Positions 15,307-24,443 of a stretch of DNA of 64,000 nucleotides are shown piece by piece; the first letter of the stretch is position 1, and each line of letters begins with the position of its first letter. Under the pieces are notes generated by a model. That model did not search any database. It worked only from the letters and a program-made list of their open reading frames with translations, and had not been told where the DNA came from. The position numbers and the translations under genes were made by a program. Source of the stretch: Cellvibrio sp. PSBB006 (GTDB lineage: Bacteria > Pseudomonadota > Gammaproteobacteria > Pseudomonadales > Cellvibrionaceae); contig NZ_CP021382.1 in NCBI RefSeq assembly GCF_002162135.1, forward strand, positions 2,478,001 to 2,542,000, read 5' to 3'.

Positions 15307-16355
15307 AATCCCTTATCCACCTTGTTATCTGCGCACCCTTGGCATTGTTGCTCACGGTGTCCACTGCCCATGCGAATAATTGCCTGAGTTCACCACGCCT
15401 CACCGGCGTCAATATTGCCGGTGCCGAGTTTAATTCGAAGCGTTTACCGGGCGTGATCTTCAAGGATTACACCTACCCGAAAGACTCGGAACTGGCGTAC
15501 ATCGCCGCCCAGGGCGCCAACATCATTCGCCTGCCCTTCCGCTGGGAACGCATACAGCCGGAAGCGAACAAAGCCCTCAATGCCGACGAACTCAAACGGT
15601 TGAAAAATACCGTTAGCAAAGCCAGCGCCGAGGGGTTATGCGTCCTGCTGGATGTGCATAACTATGCCCAGTATTACGGCGAGTCCTTCAAAGAAAAGCC
15701 CGCCCTGGAAGATGCGTTTGTCGACTTGTGGAAGCGCCTTGCAGATGAGTTTACCGATCCGACCCAAACTATCTTCGGTCTGATGAACGAGCCGGCGCAT
15801 ATGCCGGTAGATAGCTGGGCCGACCTGGCCAAACGCACCCTGAAAACCCTGCGCGATGAAGGCGCCACCAACCGCATATTTGTCGGCGGCGGCGGCTGGA
15901 GCGGTTTACACGATTGGTTCAAACCCAAGGGCGACACCACCAATGCAGCGGAATTCGCGGACCTGAAAGATCCGCTCAAGCGCACCACCATTGAAGTGCA
16001 TCAGTACGCCGATGAGTGGTATTCCGGCACCAAGATCGACTGCCATCCGCCAGATCATTTTGATCCCAGGTTCGAACGCATCAGCGCCTGGGCCGCGGAA
16101 CATAATCAGCAACTGTTCCTCGGCGAATTCGGCATGGCCACCACCGAAGAATGTTTGCAGGTGTTGGAACGTATCCTGTCACTAATGGAAGGGCCGGTGT
16201 GGAAAGGTTGGAGCTACTGGGCTGCTGGCGGCTGGTGGGGCGACTATCCCTTTGCGTTGAACACCAACGCCGCAACACCCTCCTTGCAGTGGAAACCGCT
16301 GAAAGATCATTTCTATGTTGAAAATCCACCTAATCCGCCGGAACCGGTGAATTAA
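15303..16355 (+). CDS. Secreted GH5-family glycoside hydrolase (endoglucanase type)
   Basis: This is a 350-residue protein with a signal peptide ending AHA (about residue 24). The barrel shows GH5 motifs: LTGVNIAGAEF, IIRLPFRWERIQP, LLDVHNYAQYY, the acid/base E163 in GLMNEPAH, EVHQYAD, the nucleophile E275 in FLGEFGM, and YWAAGGWWG. The family is typically active on beta-1,4-glucans. It lies inside the exopolysaccharide operon after AGGAGG. It may therefore trim or release a polymer with a cellulose-like backbone during export, rather than digest food polymer (inference). Confidence 0.92.
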   Translation: MKSLIHLVICAPLALLLTVSTAHANNCLSSPRLTGVNIAGAEFNSKRLPGVIFKDYTYPKDSELAYIAAQGANIIRLPFRWERIQPEANKALNADELKRLKNTVSKASAEGLCVLLDVHNYAQYYGESFKEKPALEDAFVDLWKRLADEFTDPTQTIFGLMNEPAHMPVDSWADLAKRTLKTLRDEGATNRIFVGGGGWSGLHDWFKPKGDTTNAAEFADLKDPLKRTTIEVHQYADEWYSGTKIDCHPPDHFDPRFERISAWAAEHNQQLFLGEFGMATTEECLQVLERILSLMEGPVWKGWSYWAAGGWWGDYPFALNTNAATPSLQWKPLKDHFYVENPPNPPEPVN

Positions 16356-16382
16356 TTTTTCGCACGCTATGGGAGCCTGCCT

Positions 16383-17543
16383 ATGAATTCGCAAGCCGCT
16401 GTTAAGGAACAACCGTCTACCGCGACGGATAATTTCCTGGTGCTTTCAGCGCACGACTATCGCTCTCCGCGCAAGGCGAGTATCCATTTCATTACCAATG
16501 AATTGGCCAAGCGCGGACCGACGCGATTTTTTTCACTGCGTTACAGCATGCTCTCGCGTTACACCGCCGACCCGCGTTTGTCGCTGGATGACCAGGCCAA
16601 TCGCATCGCCACCCATCAGGGTGTGGAATGTTATTTGTGGAAGACCATGATCCACCCGTTCAACACGCGGCGTTCCTGGCTGCGCCCGGCGGAGAGCATC
16701 ATGTATCGTTGGTACAGCCAGGGGCGTAACAATGTGTTGCGCCAGTGGATCAAGGACGCGACGGTCATCCTGTTGGAAAGCGGTGTCGCACCGGTATTTT
16801 TTGATTTGATTAAACAGTTAAATCCTTCCGCTAAAATTTTGTATCGCGCGTCGGATTCGCTGGAAGCCATCAACGTGGCCGAGTATGTCAATGATGCTTT
16901 CGCGCGTATCGCTGGCGACATCAATACTATCGCCCTACCGTCCAGAGCATTGGTGGACAGTATTCCCAGTCGCCACAATTTGATTTTTGTTCCTCACGGT
17001 ATTGATCATTCCGTCGCGGAGAAAGCTGATCCATCGCCCTATGAAGGCGAGGGTATTCACGCGGTATCCGTGGGTTCCATGTTGTTTGATCCCAGCTTTT
17101 TTGTGCTCGCGTCCAAACGTTTTCCGCAGATCCATTTTCATGTGATCGGCTCGGGGCATCCGCGTCATCCGGAGTACGGCGATAACGTTACCGTGTATGG
17201 TGAGATGCCTTTCGCGCAGACACTGCGTTACATCAAACACGCGCGCATCGGTATTGCGCCCTATTCCAGCACCAATTTACCGGCTTATTTGCGCGATACC
17301 TCGCTGAAATTAATTCAATACGAATTTTTTAAATTACCGGCGATCTGCCCGACATTTATTGCGGCGGATTACCCGACCCGTTTCGGCTACGAGATTGGCG
17401 ATGGCGATTCGATCGAACAGGCCATCAATCGCGCACTGAGCCCGGTGCAGCCGTTGGTTACACGGCAGGTGTTGAGCTGGGGCGAAGTAACAGAACGCAT
17501 GCTTACCCCGCAATTCTTTCGCGATACGGAGATGACTGCATGA
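16383..17543 (+). CDS. GumK-like (GT70) glucuronosyltransferase
   Basis: This is a 386-residue GT-B protein. It matches the GumK layout: an N-terminal LVLSAHDYRSPRKASIHFI, a central LYRASDSLEAIN, FVPHGIDHS, then VSVGSMLFDPSFFVLASKRF and GIAPYSSTNLPAYLRDTSLKL. GumK adds glucuronic acid beta-1,2 to mannose on the xanthan lipid-linked intermediate at the inner membrane. The substrate here is inferred from this similarity and from the presence of GumM-, GumI- and pyruvyl-transferase-like neighbours. It overlaps the next gene by ATGA. Confidence 0.78.
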   Translation: MNSQAAVKEQPSTATDNFLVLSAHDYRSPRKASIHFITNELAKRGPTRFFSLRYSMLSRYTADPRLSLDDQANRIATHQGVECYLWKTMIHPFNTRRSWLRPAESIMYRWYSQGRNNVLRQWIKDATVILLESGVAPVFFDLIKQLNPSAKILYRASDSLEAINVAEYVNDAFARIAGDINTIALPSRALVDSIPSRHNLIFVPHGIDHSVAEKADPSPYEGEGIHAVSVGSMLFDPSFFVLASKRFPQIHFHVIGSGHPRHPEYGDNVTVYGEMPFAQTLRYIKHARIGIAPYSSTNLPAYLRDTSLKLIQYEFFKLPAICPTFIAADYPTRFGYEIGDGDSIEQAINRALSPVQPLVTRQVLSWGEVTERMLTPQFFRDTEMTA

Positions 17544-18313
17544 ATATGTCAGTAAACCCATCGCCAGACACCTTGTCGCTGGGCGGCTTTCCCTTGCTGC
17601 GCACGACAGCAACCGAACTCGCACAGCAATTACAACGCGCATTGGAAACCGGTGAAACACACACACTGTTTTTTGCCAACACCAACTTCATCGTTAAATG
17701 CCAGCCGATGAAAGAGGCCATGAACGAGCAGCGCACCCTGATCGTCAACGACGGCATCGGCGTGGATATCGCTACCTGGCTGGTGCATCGCCGCAAATTT
17801 CCGCAGAACCTGAACGGCACTGATTTTACGCCGCAGTATTTGCACAGTGTGCGCGGCAAAGCGCGGGTATTTTTATTTGGCGGTAAACCCGGCATTGCGC
17901 AGCGCGCGGCGGACACGTTAAAAAAAGATTTTGATGTCGAGGTGGTCGGCACCTGCGACGGCTATGAACAGGGGCGCGATCCTGAAAAGGTGATCACCGC
18001 CATCAACGCCGCCGAGGCCAATATTGTGTTGGTCGCCATGGGCAATCCCATGCAGGAGCAATGGATTCTCGACAACCGTCAGCACACCACGGCGACGGTA
18101 TTTATCGGCGTCGGCGCGCTGCTGGATTTTCTCGCCGGTGATAAACCCCGCGCACCGCGCTTGGTGCAAAGCCTGCGACTCGAATGGCTGTATCGTTTAT
18201 GCCTTGAGCCCACGCGCCTGATGCGGCGTTACACCATCGACATCGCTGTGTTTCTGGCACTGTGCCTGCGCGCCGGCAAACAACAACCCACCCGGGTACC
18301 GGTACAGGATTGA
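17540..18313 (+). CDS. WecG/TagA/CpsF-family (GT26, GumM-like) glycosyltransferase
   Basis: This is a 257-residue protein with the full family core: FFANTNFIVKCQP, VNDGIGVDIATWLVHRR with the conserved Asp, NLNGTDF, VFLFGGKPGIAQRAADTL, a central IVLVAMGNPMQEQWI, and FIGVGALLDFLAGDKPRAP followed by LEWLYRLCLEPTRL. In xanthan synthesis GumM adds the second backbone glucose, beta-1,4, to lipid-linked glucose. It would act at the cytoplasmic membrane face after the priming transferase. The start overlaps the upstream stop. Confidence 0.9.
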   Translation: MNMSVNPSPDTLSLGGFPLLRTTATELAQQLQRALETGETHTLFFANTNFIVKCQPMKEAMNEQRTLIVNDGIGVDIATWLVHRRKFPQNLNGTDFTPQYLHSVRGKARVFLFGGKPGIAQRAADTLKKDFDVEVVGTCDGYEQGRDPEKVITAINAAEANIVLVAMGNPMQEQWILDNRQHTTATVFIGVGALLDFLAGDKPRAPRLVQSLRLEWLYRLCLEPTRLMRRYTIDIAVFLALCLRAGKQQPTRVPVQD

Positions 18314-18315
18314 GC

Positions 18316-19419
18316 ATGCAAACCTCATCAAACAGCGAACCACTTTATGTAAAGGGTCGCGATAAAAGTAGCGGAGCCACGCACGCGATGCGCATACTTG
18401 CTTCACCGGCTTTTTCCAATGAACGGGTTAATCCCTACAACGCTTTGCTCTACCGCGAGATGCAGAAATTGGGCGTACCGGTTGACGAGTATTCACACCG
18501 CAAGGCGGTGCTGGAACCTTACGATATCGTGCATTTCCATTGGCCCGATGGCTACATGAATGAGCGCGGTTTTTTTAAGGCCTGGCAGCGTATTGCGCTG
18601 TTTGTGTTGATCATTACCCTGCTGAAATTAAAAGGCACCAAGGTGGTATGGACCGCACACAATGTCGCACCCCACGACGCGTTTCGCCCGGCGTTATCCC
18701 AGCGCTTTATGAATTGGTTTATCCAGCGTTGCGACGGTTTAATCTTTATGAGCGAAGACAGCAAGAATGCGTTCTTCAAACAGTATCAGGCACCGCAACA
18801 GCTGAAATATGCCATTATCCCCCACGGCCATTATCGTAATTCTTATCCCGCCGCCATTGATCAACAACAAGCCAAGGCTACGCTGGGATTGCTGCCCGAT
18901 AAAAAAGTGCTGTTGTTTTTCGGCATGATCAAACCCTATAAAAATGTCGACAACCTGATTAAAGTGTTTAACCAGGCACAGCTTGAACAATACACACTGG
19001 TGGTGGCCGGGAGCCCGGAAACCAGCGCGCTGGCGAATGACATCAAGCACCTCGCCGAAAGCAATCCCGATGTGCACGTGTTTTTGCGGTTCATTCCGGA
19101 CAATGAATTACACACTTATCTGAGCGCCGCCGACATTGTTGTCCTGCCCTACAAGGCGATCTTTAATTCGGGCGCGCTCTTGCTGGCCCTGTCGTTCGAC
19201 AAACCGGTGATTGCACCGCACATCGGCGCCATGGTGGTATTACAAAAACAACTCGGCGAACAATGGATACACAGTTACCGCGACGATTTTCAGACACAAA
19301 CCTTGCAGCAGGCGATTGCGCAACTGGAAACTGCTGAGCGCCCCGCTGTATGCCCGCTGGATGAATACAACTGGGATCATCTGGCCGATGCAACCGTGAA
19401 GTTGTATCAGCGTTTATAA
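18316..19419 (+). CDS. GumI-like/GT4-type glycosyltransferase
   Basis: This is a 367-residue protein. It has MRILASPAFSNERVNPYNALLY, DIVHFHWPDG, VVWTAHNVAPHD and ADIVVLPYKAIFNSGALLLA. The pattern fits GT-B mannosyltransferases like GumI (GT94), which cap the xanthan side chain. The ATG at 18316 sits three bases after the previous stop. An internal ATG at 18388 would begin at MRILASP and is a real alternative, because the first 24 residues look unstructured. Donor and acceptor are not determined. Confidence 0.8.
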   Translation: MQTSSNSEPLYVKGRDKSSGATHAMRILASPAFSNERVNPYNALLYREMQKLGVPVDEYSHRKAVLEPYDIVHFHWPDGYMNERGFFKAWQRIALFVLIITLLKLKGTKVVWTAHNVAPHDAFRPALSQRFMNWFIQRCDGLIFMSEDSKNAFFKQYQAPQQLKYAIIPHGHYRNSYPAAIDQQQAKATLGLLPDKKVLLFFGMIKPYKNVDNLIKVFNQAQLEQYTLVVAGSPETSALANDIKHLAESNPDVHVFLRFIPDNELHTYLSAADIVVLPYKAIFNSGALLLALSFDKPVIAPHIGAMVVLQKQLGEQWIHSYRDDFQTQTLQQAIAQLETAERPAVCPLDEYNWDHLADATVKLYQRL

Positions 19420-19469
19420 CCGGCCCGCCGTGTTATTTTTTTATTTCTTTTTCTGATCGATAAACCTAC

Positions 19470-20957
19470 ATGACCTTAAAACAACGTTTGGGCCGCAGTA
19501 CAGTCTGGATGAGCGCGGCGGCCAGTGGTAACAGTGTCGTCAGCTTTCTGATTTTTATTGTCCTTTCCCGCATCCTCGCGCCGGCTGAAATTGGCTTGGT
19601 GGCTTTTGCATTGATTGTGGTAGAGGCGGGCAAGATCATCGTCAACGCCGGTTTTCCCCAGGCCATTGTGCAACGCCAATTGTGGGACGATGTTTACGCC
19701 TCCACCTGCTTTCACCTCAATATGGTTTTTGCGTTATTAATCAGCACACTGATTTTCTTTATCGGTGTACCCTTGGTGGAAGCCTATTACGAGCCCGATG
19801 CCGGGCCAATCCTGGAAGTTCTGTCGGTTATCTTTTTTATCGAAGGCGCCAAGGCAGTCCACGAAGGAAAGTTGAAGCGGGAATTTGCATTTCAGGTCAT
19901 CGCAATACGCATGGTGGTCGCGGGTTTGTTGTCCGGCGCGGTGGGTATTTTTCTCGCGATCAAAGGTTTCGGTGTCTGGGCACTGGTGTGGCAACAATTG
20001 ATCAACCACAGTGTCATCACCCTGTTTACCCTGACTGCTTCACGCTGGGTACCACGCCTGGTATTTTCCAAAGAGGATTGCAAACAACTGCTGAAATTCT
20101 CGTCGCCTCTGATGGCTGCACAATTGATCGGCAATATCAGTTCAAAGATTTTTGAAGTGTTGATCGGGGTGATGGTCGGGCCAGCGGCACTCGGGTTTTT
20201 TCGCGTCGGCGGACGCGCGCTGTTTATCTTGCAGGAAATTGTACTCAAACCGTTTGAACAGACCGTCTTGTCGGCACTGTCACGCATTCCTGAGCGCGAT
20301 CAGCAGGCGGCTGGCACCTTACGTGTCATCAAGATCAGCGCCTACATCACCTTTCCGATCTTCTTCGGCGCGGCAGCCATAGGACCGGAATTTATTATCT
20401 TTGCGTTTGGTGAAAAATGGGCGCTCAGCGGCCAGATCATGACCATCCTCGCCCTGGGTACTGCGCCATTGGTTATCGGTTTTCAAATCAATGCGGCACT
20501 AACCGCCAGCGGCAACTCGCGCATGGTTATGGCGTTGGCCAGTGTTGTCTTTGTGATTAACTGTGGTCTGGGACTAGTGTCCGTATCCTACGGATTGATT
20601 GCCGCCGCTTATGGTTTTGCTGTGCGTAGTTACCTGACTATATTTTTTAATATGTATTTCTTCAGAAAAGTGTTCGGGATAAATATCCTGTTCGTCATGC
20701 GCTCTGTTGCCGCGTCTTTTATCGCCGCGGTGATTATGTTTGCGCTGGTATCTCTTATCAGGTTCTACCTGCCCGATGACCTGCCGGCGATCACGAGCCT
20801 TCTGATACTTTGTCTTGCGGGCGCCACCCTTTATGCCGCACTGATGATCACTGTCTTTCGCAAAGAGACACGCAATTTTTTAAACGAGGGACAGGATATG
20901 GTGCCGCAAAAATTCAGACCTGTACTGGCAAAGGGACGGAGATTACTCAGAATGTAA
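19470..20957 (+). CDS. Wzx-type oligosaccharide flippase (MOP superfamily)
   Basis: This is a 495-residue protein with about twelve to fourteen membrane helices. It starts with LGRSTVWMSAAASGNSVVSF and RILAPAEIGLVAFALIVVE, and has an internal QLLKFSSPLMAAQLIGNISS segment, all typical of polysaccharide export flippases. It carries the lipid-linked repeat unit across the inner membrane for polymerisation by the Wzy-like protein. It is the last gene of the rightward operon. Confidence 0.92.
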   Translation: MTLKQRLGRSTVWMSAAASGNSVVSFLIFIVLSRILAPAEIGLVAFALIVVEAGKIIVNAGFPQAIVQRQLWDDVYASTCFHLNMVFALLISTLIFFIGVPLVEAYYEPDAGPILEVLSVIFFIEGAKAVHEGKLKREFAFQVIAIRMVVAGLLSGAVGIFLAIKGFGVWALVWQQLINHSVITLFTLTASRWVPRLVFSKEDCKQLLKFSSPLMAAQLIGNISSKIFEVLIGVMVGPAALGFFRVGGRALFILQEIVLKPFEQTVLSALSRIPERDQQAAGTLRVIKISAYITFPIFFGAAAIGPEFIIFAFGEKWALSGQIMTILALGTAPLVIGFQINAALTASGNSRMVMALASVVFVINCGLGLVSVSYGLIAAAYGFAVRSYLTIFFNMYFFRKVFGINILFVMRSVAASFIAAVIMFALVSLIRFYLPDDLPAITSLLILCLAGATLYAALMITVFRKETRNFLNEGQDMVPQKFRPVLAKGRRLLRM

Positions 20958-21042
20958 GTATTCTCCGTCATGACGAAAAAATTATAGACAGAAATAATCA
21001 AGGAAGCCGTAGAAATCAAATCCGCAAGAGGTCTAACGTTGC

Positions 21043-21096
21043 TTATTAGTCTAGTTTTCCTTATTAGCCTAATTTTCCTTATAAGCCAAATTTTCC
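21043..21096. repeat. Three 18-bp tandem repeats abutting a stop codon
   Basis: The units are TTATTAGTCTAGTTTTCC, TTATTAGCCTAATTTTCC and TTATAAGCCAAATTTTCC, directly joined. They lie between the ends of the two convergent exopolysaccharide operons. On the minus strand each unit is in frame with the pyruvyl-transferase gene and ends in TAA, so read-through would meet repeated stops. Confidence 0.9.
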
Positions 21097-22305
21097 TTAT
21101 AAAAAGTTGCGTTTAGCCAAGTCAATTACACCGGGTAGGTGTTGCCCGATATGCTCACCAAGACGCTCTTTGTCATTGAGCAGAGAAATCACCCGATCCG
21201 CAACACGTTTGGGGTCCGTCGCTAATTCTTCCGGTGACGACAGCAACTCCTGGTGCTCCAGATCGAATAGCTGCAGCAAGCCTTCAAATTTATCCTGATA
21301 AGCAAAACTGAAGGTTGGTGTACCGCCACTCATGGCCAGGATAGCCGCGTGCATACGCCCGGTCACAAGCATATCCAGCTCGGCCAGCACCGCACGAACA
21401 GCGCCCGGACTTTCCGGCGGCAGCAAATAAAGACGCGCACGATCCTTCTCTTCCACGGCAGATACGGCGTCCAGAAGAACCGCTTCATCGGGTTTGCTGG
21501 AACGCGTATCGTGCGGAACTAACAGCAGTGAAATATTATGTTCCAATAATTTTTTCACCAGCACTTGTAAGGCCGCCGGAATATCTTTGTTTCGCTCGGC
21601 GTGGAGAAAATTGGCATTTAAGCCGATAACCTGATCACCCGCTTTGCGGCGCTCATGAATCCAGGCTGTAGCACTGATAGCTGACGGCCATCCGGGTCTG
21701 GGTGCAACCAGGAAAGCCAAGTCAGCTACTTGTCGAATAGGTCGGTTCAGCATTTCCTCCATGCGCTGTTTGGAGTAAGGATCGCGCGCACAAATCGTCA
21801 CGTTGTCCGGCATTTCCCGCAAAATTTTCCGGGTAGGTTCCTGGGCTTTTTTACTAAAACTTGAACCAAGCAGGGTTGCTTTTCTGCCGAGCCGGGCAGC
21901 CTCGGAAAATAAGGCCAGACGGCCGGTGATGGATTTGAGATTGTATGAACCGTCAATGACGTCTGCACCAATCATGTAGAACTCAGCATAACCAGGTAAG
22001 CAGGACACCAGCAGCGCATGTTGTAGCGGTGAGCGTTTGTAAAAATAACGTTCGGATTTGATTCTGCGATCTATTTTTTCATCCAGGTCCCAGGTTTTTC
22101 CGGACATAAGATCAACTTGCCAGAAACCTTTATCCCGCAGGATACCCGCCGTAGCGGAGATCATTGCCGAATCACCCAAGCTGCCCGGCACGGTCGGCGG
22201 GATAATTAACGCGCGCTGATCAACAGCAACGCCTGCCCCGGTTGTTTCAGATTTGTTGCGTATGCTGCCAAGCATACGTCCTACAGAGATCGCTAACTTT
22301 TCCAT
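21097..22305 (-). CDS. Polysaccharide pyruvyl transferase family protein
   Basis: This is a 402-residue PF04230-type protein. Motifs include LIIPPTVPGSLGDSAMI near the N-terminus, YMIGADVIDGSY, RDPYSKQRMEEM, VIGLNANF and a late LVTGRMHAAILAMSGG with PTFSFAYQDKFEGL. The family moves a pyruvyl group from phosphoenolpyruvate onto sugar hydroxyls. I chose the ATG at 22305 because AAGGA lies seven bases before it; an upstream in-frame ATG at 22320 lacks a ribosome site. It is the last gene of the leftward operon and differs strongly from the second pyruvyl transferase beside it. Confidence 0.85.
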   Translation of the reverse strand: MEKLAISVGRMLGSIRNKSETTGAGVAVDQRALIIPPTVPGSLGDSAMISATAGILRDKGFWQVDLMSGKTWDLDEKIDRRIKSERYFYKRSPLQHALLVSCLPGYAEFYMIGADVIDGSYNLKSITGRLALFSEAARLGRKATLLGSSFSKKAQEPTRKILREMPDNVTICARDPYSKQRMEEMLNRPIRQVADLAFLVAPRPGWPSAISATAWIHERRKAGDQVIGLNANFLHAERNKDIPAALQVLVKKLLEHNISLLLVPHDTRSSKPDEAVLLDAVSAVEEKDRARLYLLPPESPGAVRAVLAELDMLVTGRMHAAILAMSGGTPTFSFAYQDKFEGLLQLFDLEHQELLSSPEELATDPKRVADRVISLLNDKERLGEHIGQHLPGVIDLAKRNFL

Positions 22306-22374
22306 AATGTAATCCTTCATAACGCATTAACATGAAGCTCCCTCACCCAGAAAAACTGCATCAACCCGATATTG

Positions 22375-23196
22375 CTAATTCCACAATTCCAGCGGAAACG
22401 CATACATCAAAGCTGTATGATCATAGCGAATAGCAGGAGCACCTCCCATTTCCAAACCTTCTTGTAAAGATGTAGCGAAGCTGAACTCAGCTTCCGTTCT
22501 TCCACTTCCCAGGTGGTAGTCTTTGTATTTAAACAAATCTTCCGTTTGCGACAAGCGTACGTAACGGGCCGGGATGCCGAAGGCTTCGGCAATAATTAAA
22601 CCGTGGAGTGAACTGGCCAACACAAACTTTGCTTTCAGAATTTTATTAATAACAATATTCCAACCCCACAATGGCGACACCAGTTTGGGATGATCATTGA
22701 CCAACGCCAGGTCATGCAGGTTGGGCACGACGACGTAATCGTCTTCAGCGGTAGCCACGAAACGATTCTTGAAGATATACGGCAGAAGCAATGCCGGATC
22801 ACCGTAGACGTCCGGCACAACAATGCCGCGCTTGCGCAAAAACTCAGCAGTCAAAGGGCCGCGTACGGCATGCACTTTTAAATCGCCTGCGGTGAATTCT
22901 TTCTCCGGAATTTTGCCATTCCAGCCCGAGCCCCACACGTTGTCACCGGTCTGGGCAAAATGCAGGATAGACCCTATCGCTAACAGGCGCGCCGGATCGC
23001 GGACTTGATCGTCAAGGCTTAATCCGTGGAACGCCAGCATCTGGCGCGTCACAATGTCGGAAAGTCGATCACCGAAATTCACATTGCCGTTGTCAGGTGA
23101 CCAATGAAATAAATCCACATGGGGATAAGGCAAACGTCCCACCAGGGGTGACGCTTGGGTAAGGTTTTTGGCGAGTGTTGATAACTTTGCTAACAC
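22375..23196 (-). CDS. GumL/ExoV-like polysaccharide pyruvyl transferase
   Basis: This is a 273-residue protein starting at GTG after AAGGAG. Motifs: NFGDRLSDIVTRQML, LLAIGSILHFAQTGDNVWGSGW, VHAVRGPLTAEFLRKRGI, VYGDPALLLPYIF and FVLASSLHGLIIAEAFGIPARYV. This is the compact GumL/ExoV form that adds pyruvate ketals to terminal sugars of xanthan or succinoglycan. The product would be an acidic ketal on the repeat unit. It sits between the EpsL-like barrel and the longer pyruvyl transferase gene. Confidence 0.88.
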   Translation of the reverse strand: MLAKLSTLAKNLTQASPLVGRLPYPHVDLFHWSPDNGNVNFGDRLSDIVTRQMLAFHGLSLDDQVRDPARLLAIGSILHFAQTGDNVWGSGWNGKIPEKEFTAGDLKVHAVRGPLTAEFLRKRGIVVPDVYGDPALLLPYIFKNRFVATAEDDYVVVPNLHDLALVNDHPKLVSPLWGWNIVINKILKAKFVLASSLHGLIIAEAFGIPARYVRLSQTEDLFKYKDYHLGSGRTEAEFSFATSLQEGLEMGGAPAIRYDHTALMYAFPLELWN

Positions 23197-23245
23197 GTTT
23201 GCTCCTTAACGGAAATAAGAGCGGCGATAAATTACGCTCAACAAA

Positions 23246-24427
23246 TTAATAACGAAACGATAATCCCAAAATAGCCTGGGAAGACGTGTAGGTCCGATAC
23301 GCCAAAGGTGAATCACGGTCGACCCAGCGGGTATCCAGACGAATAGAGAACTGTTCGGAAAATTCATAAACCATTTGCAAGGGTGAAATGCTATAAACCG
23401 TTTCGTCGCGGTCAGGGCCGGGGCTGTCGTCCTGATAATTTTGTCTAATAACATTAACATCGGCACCCACGCTTATCTTGGGTGTCCATTGCCACTCTGT
23501 GCCAACAAATACGGTGTGCGTGCCTGCGGGTGAGTCAGACGTTTCACCGACGGCTTGTTCACGATAGGAATAGCCGCCATTGAATTCGGTTTTTTCTGTC
23601 ATCGCCCAATTAGCTTCCAGTATCGCGAGCACACCAGTGCCATCGTTCACCACACCATCGCGATTGAAGTAACCGAGTGTTGCCGTCAGATTGGTTTTGG
23701 CAGAAGTTTCCCAGACTGTTTCCAGTTCCGCTTGCTGGTAGTCAAAATCCAGATCTTCATAGGGCTCCAACGTACCCGGATCAACATCCGGATCATCGAC
23801 CGGCAAACCTATTTGCTGGTTGGGATAAATACGTTCACCGTAGCGAACGCGCAAGAATAACGTCGATTGAATACCGGTTTTGTAACCCGCCTCGAAGTAA
23901 CCTTCGTCTTCTTCAAAGTCCAGTCCTTCACGCAGGCCATTAGAGTGAGTTTGTTCGGCCTGACGACCACCAACACCCAAGGTCAAACGATGGCCGGCGC
24001 CATAACTGATCAAGGCGTGGGCTTCATCGCGCTTCACAATATCCTTGTCGCGAAATTCCAGGCGATCGACAGGGTAAGAATCGCGCATCCATTCGAGGCG
24101 CGACTTCAACCGGTTGCCCCATTGACCCTGCCAGGTAACACGCCCTTCATTGAGCGTTGCATCCAGATCGGGGCGTTCAGCATGATCATAGTGAGACAAT
24201 TGCCACCGCGCGATAAAACGCTGACGACTCAGCGTTTTATCCAGCGAGACAAACGCCGATGACATGGTGATGCGTTCCGAATTTTCCTCAGGCGTACGTT
24301 CGTAATTGCTGTCCCACAATTGTCGTACCGACGCGCCCATGGAAAATAAATCCGTCTGCGCCGCTGCCGGCATTGCCACTAACGTACACAGAGGTATAAC
24401 ACGAAAAAAACTCACTGATTCCCGCAT
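23246..24427 (-). CDS. EpsL-like outer-membrane beta-barrel protein
   Basis: This is a 393-residue protein with a signal peptide ending AAAQ. The remainder is a series of amphipathic strands (SVRQLWDSNYERTP, TLGVGGRQAEQ, LFLRVRYGERIYPNQQ and others) ending in ILGLSFRY, the usual barrel C-terminal Tyr. It resembles EpsL-type barrels of Eps exopolysaccharide loci. It may help the polymer cross or attach at the outer membrane. The ATG at 24427 has GGGA upstream and follows the previous stop by 16 bases; a longer frame overlaps that gene. Confidence 0.75.
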   Translation of the reverse strand: MRESVSFFRVIPLCTLVAMPAAAQTDLFSMGASVRQLWDSNYERTPEENSERITMSSAFVSLDKTLSRQRFIARWQLSHYDHAERPDLDATLNEGRVTWQGQWGNRLKSRLEWMRDSYPVDRLEFRDKDIVKRDEAHALISYGAGHRLTLGVGGRQAEQTHSNGLREGLDFEEDEGYFEAGYKTGIQSTLFLRVRYGERIYPNQQIGLPVDDPDVDPGTLEPYEDLDFDYQQAELETVWETSAKTNLTATLGYFNRDGVVNDGTGVLAILEANWAMTEKTEFNGGYSYREQAVGETSDSPAGTHTVFVGTEWQWTPKISVGADVNVIRQNYQDDSPGPDRDETVYSISPLQMVYEFSEQFSIRLDTRWVDRDSPLAYRTYTSSQAILGLSFRY

Positions 24428-24443
24428 GAACAATATCCCGATA

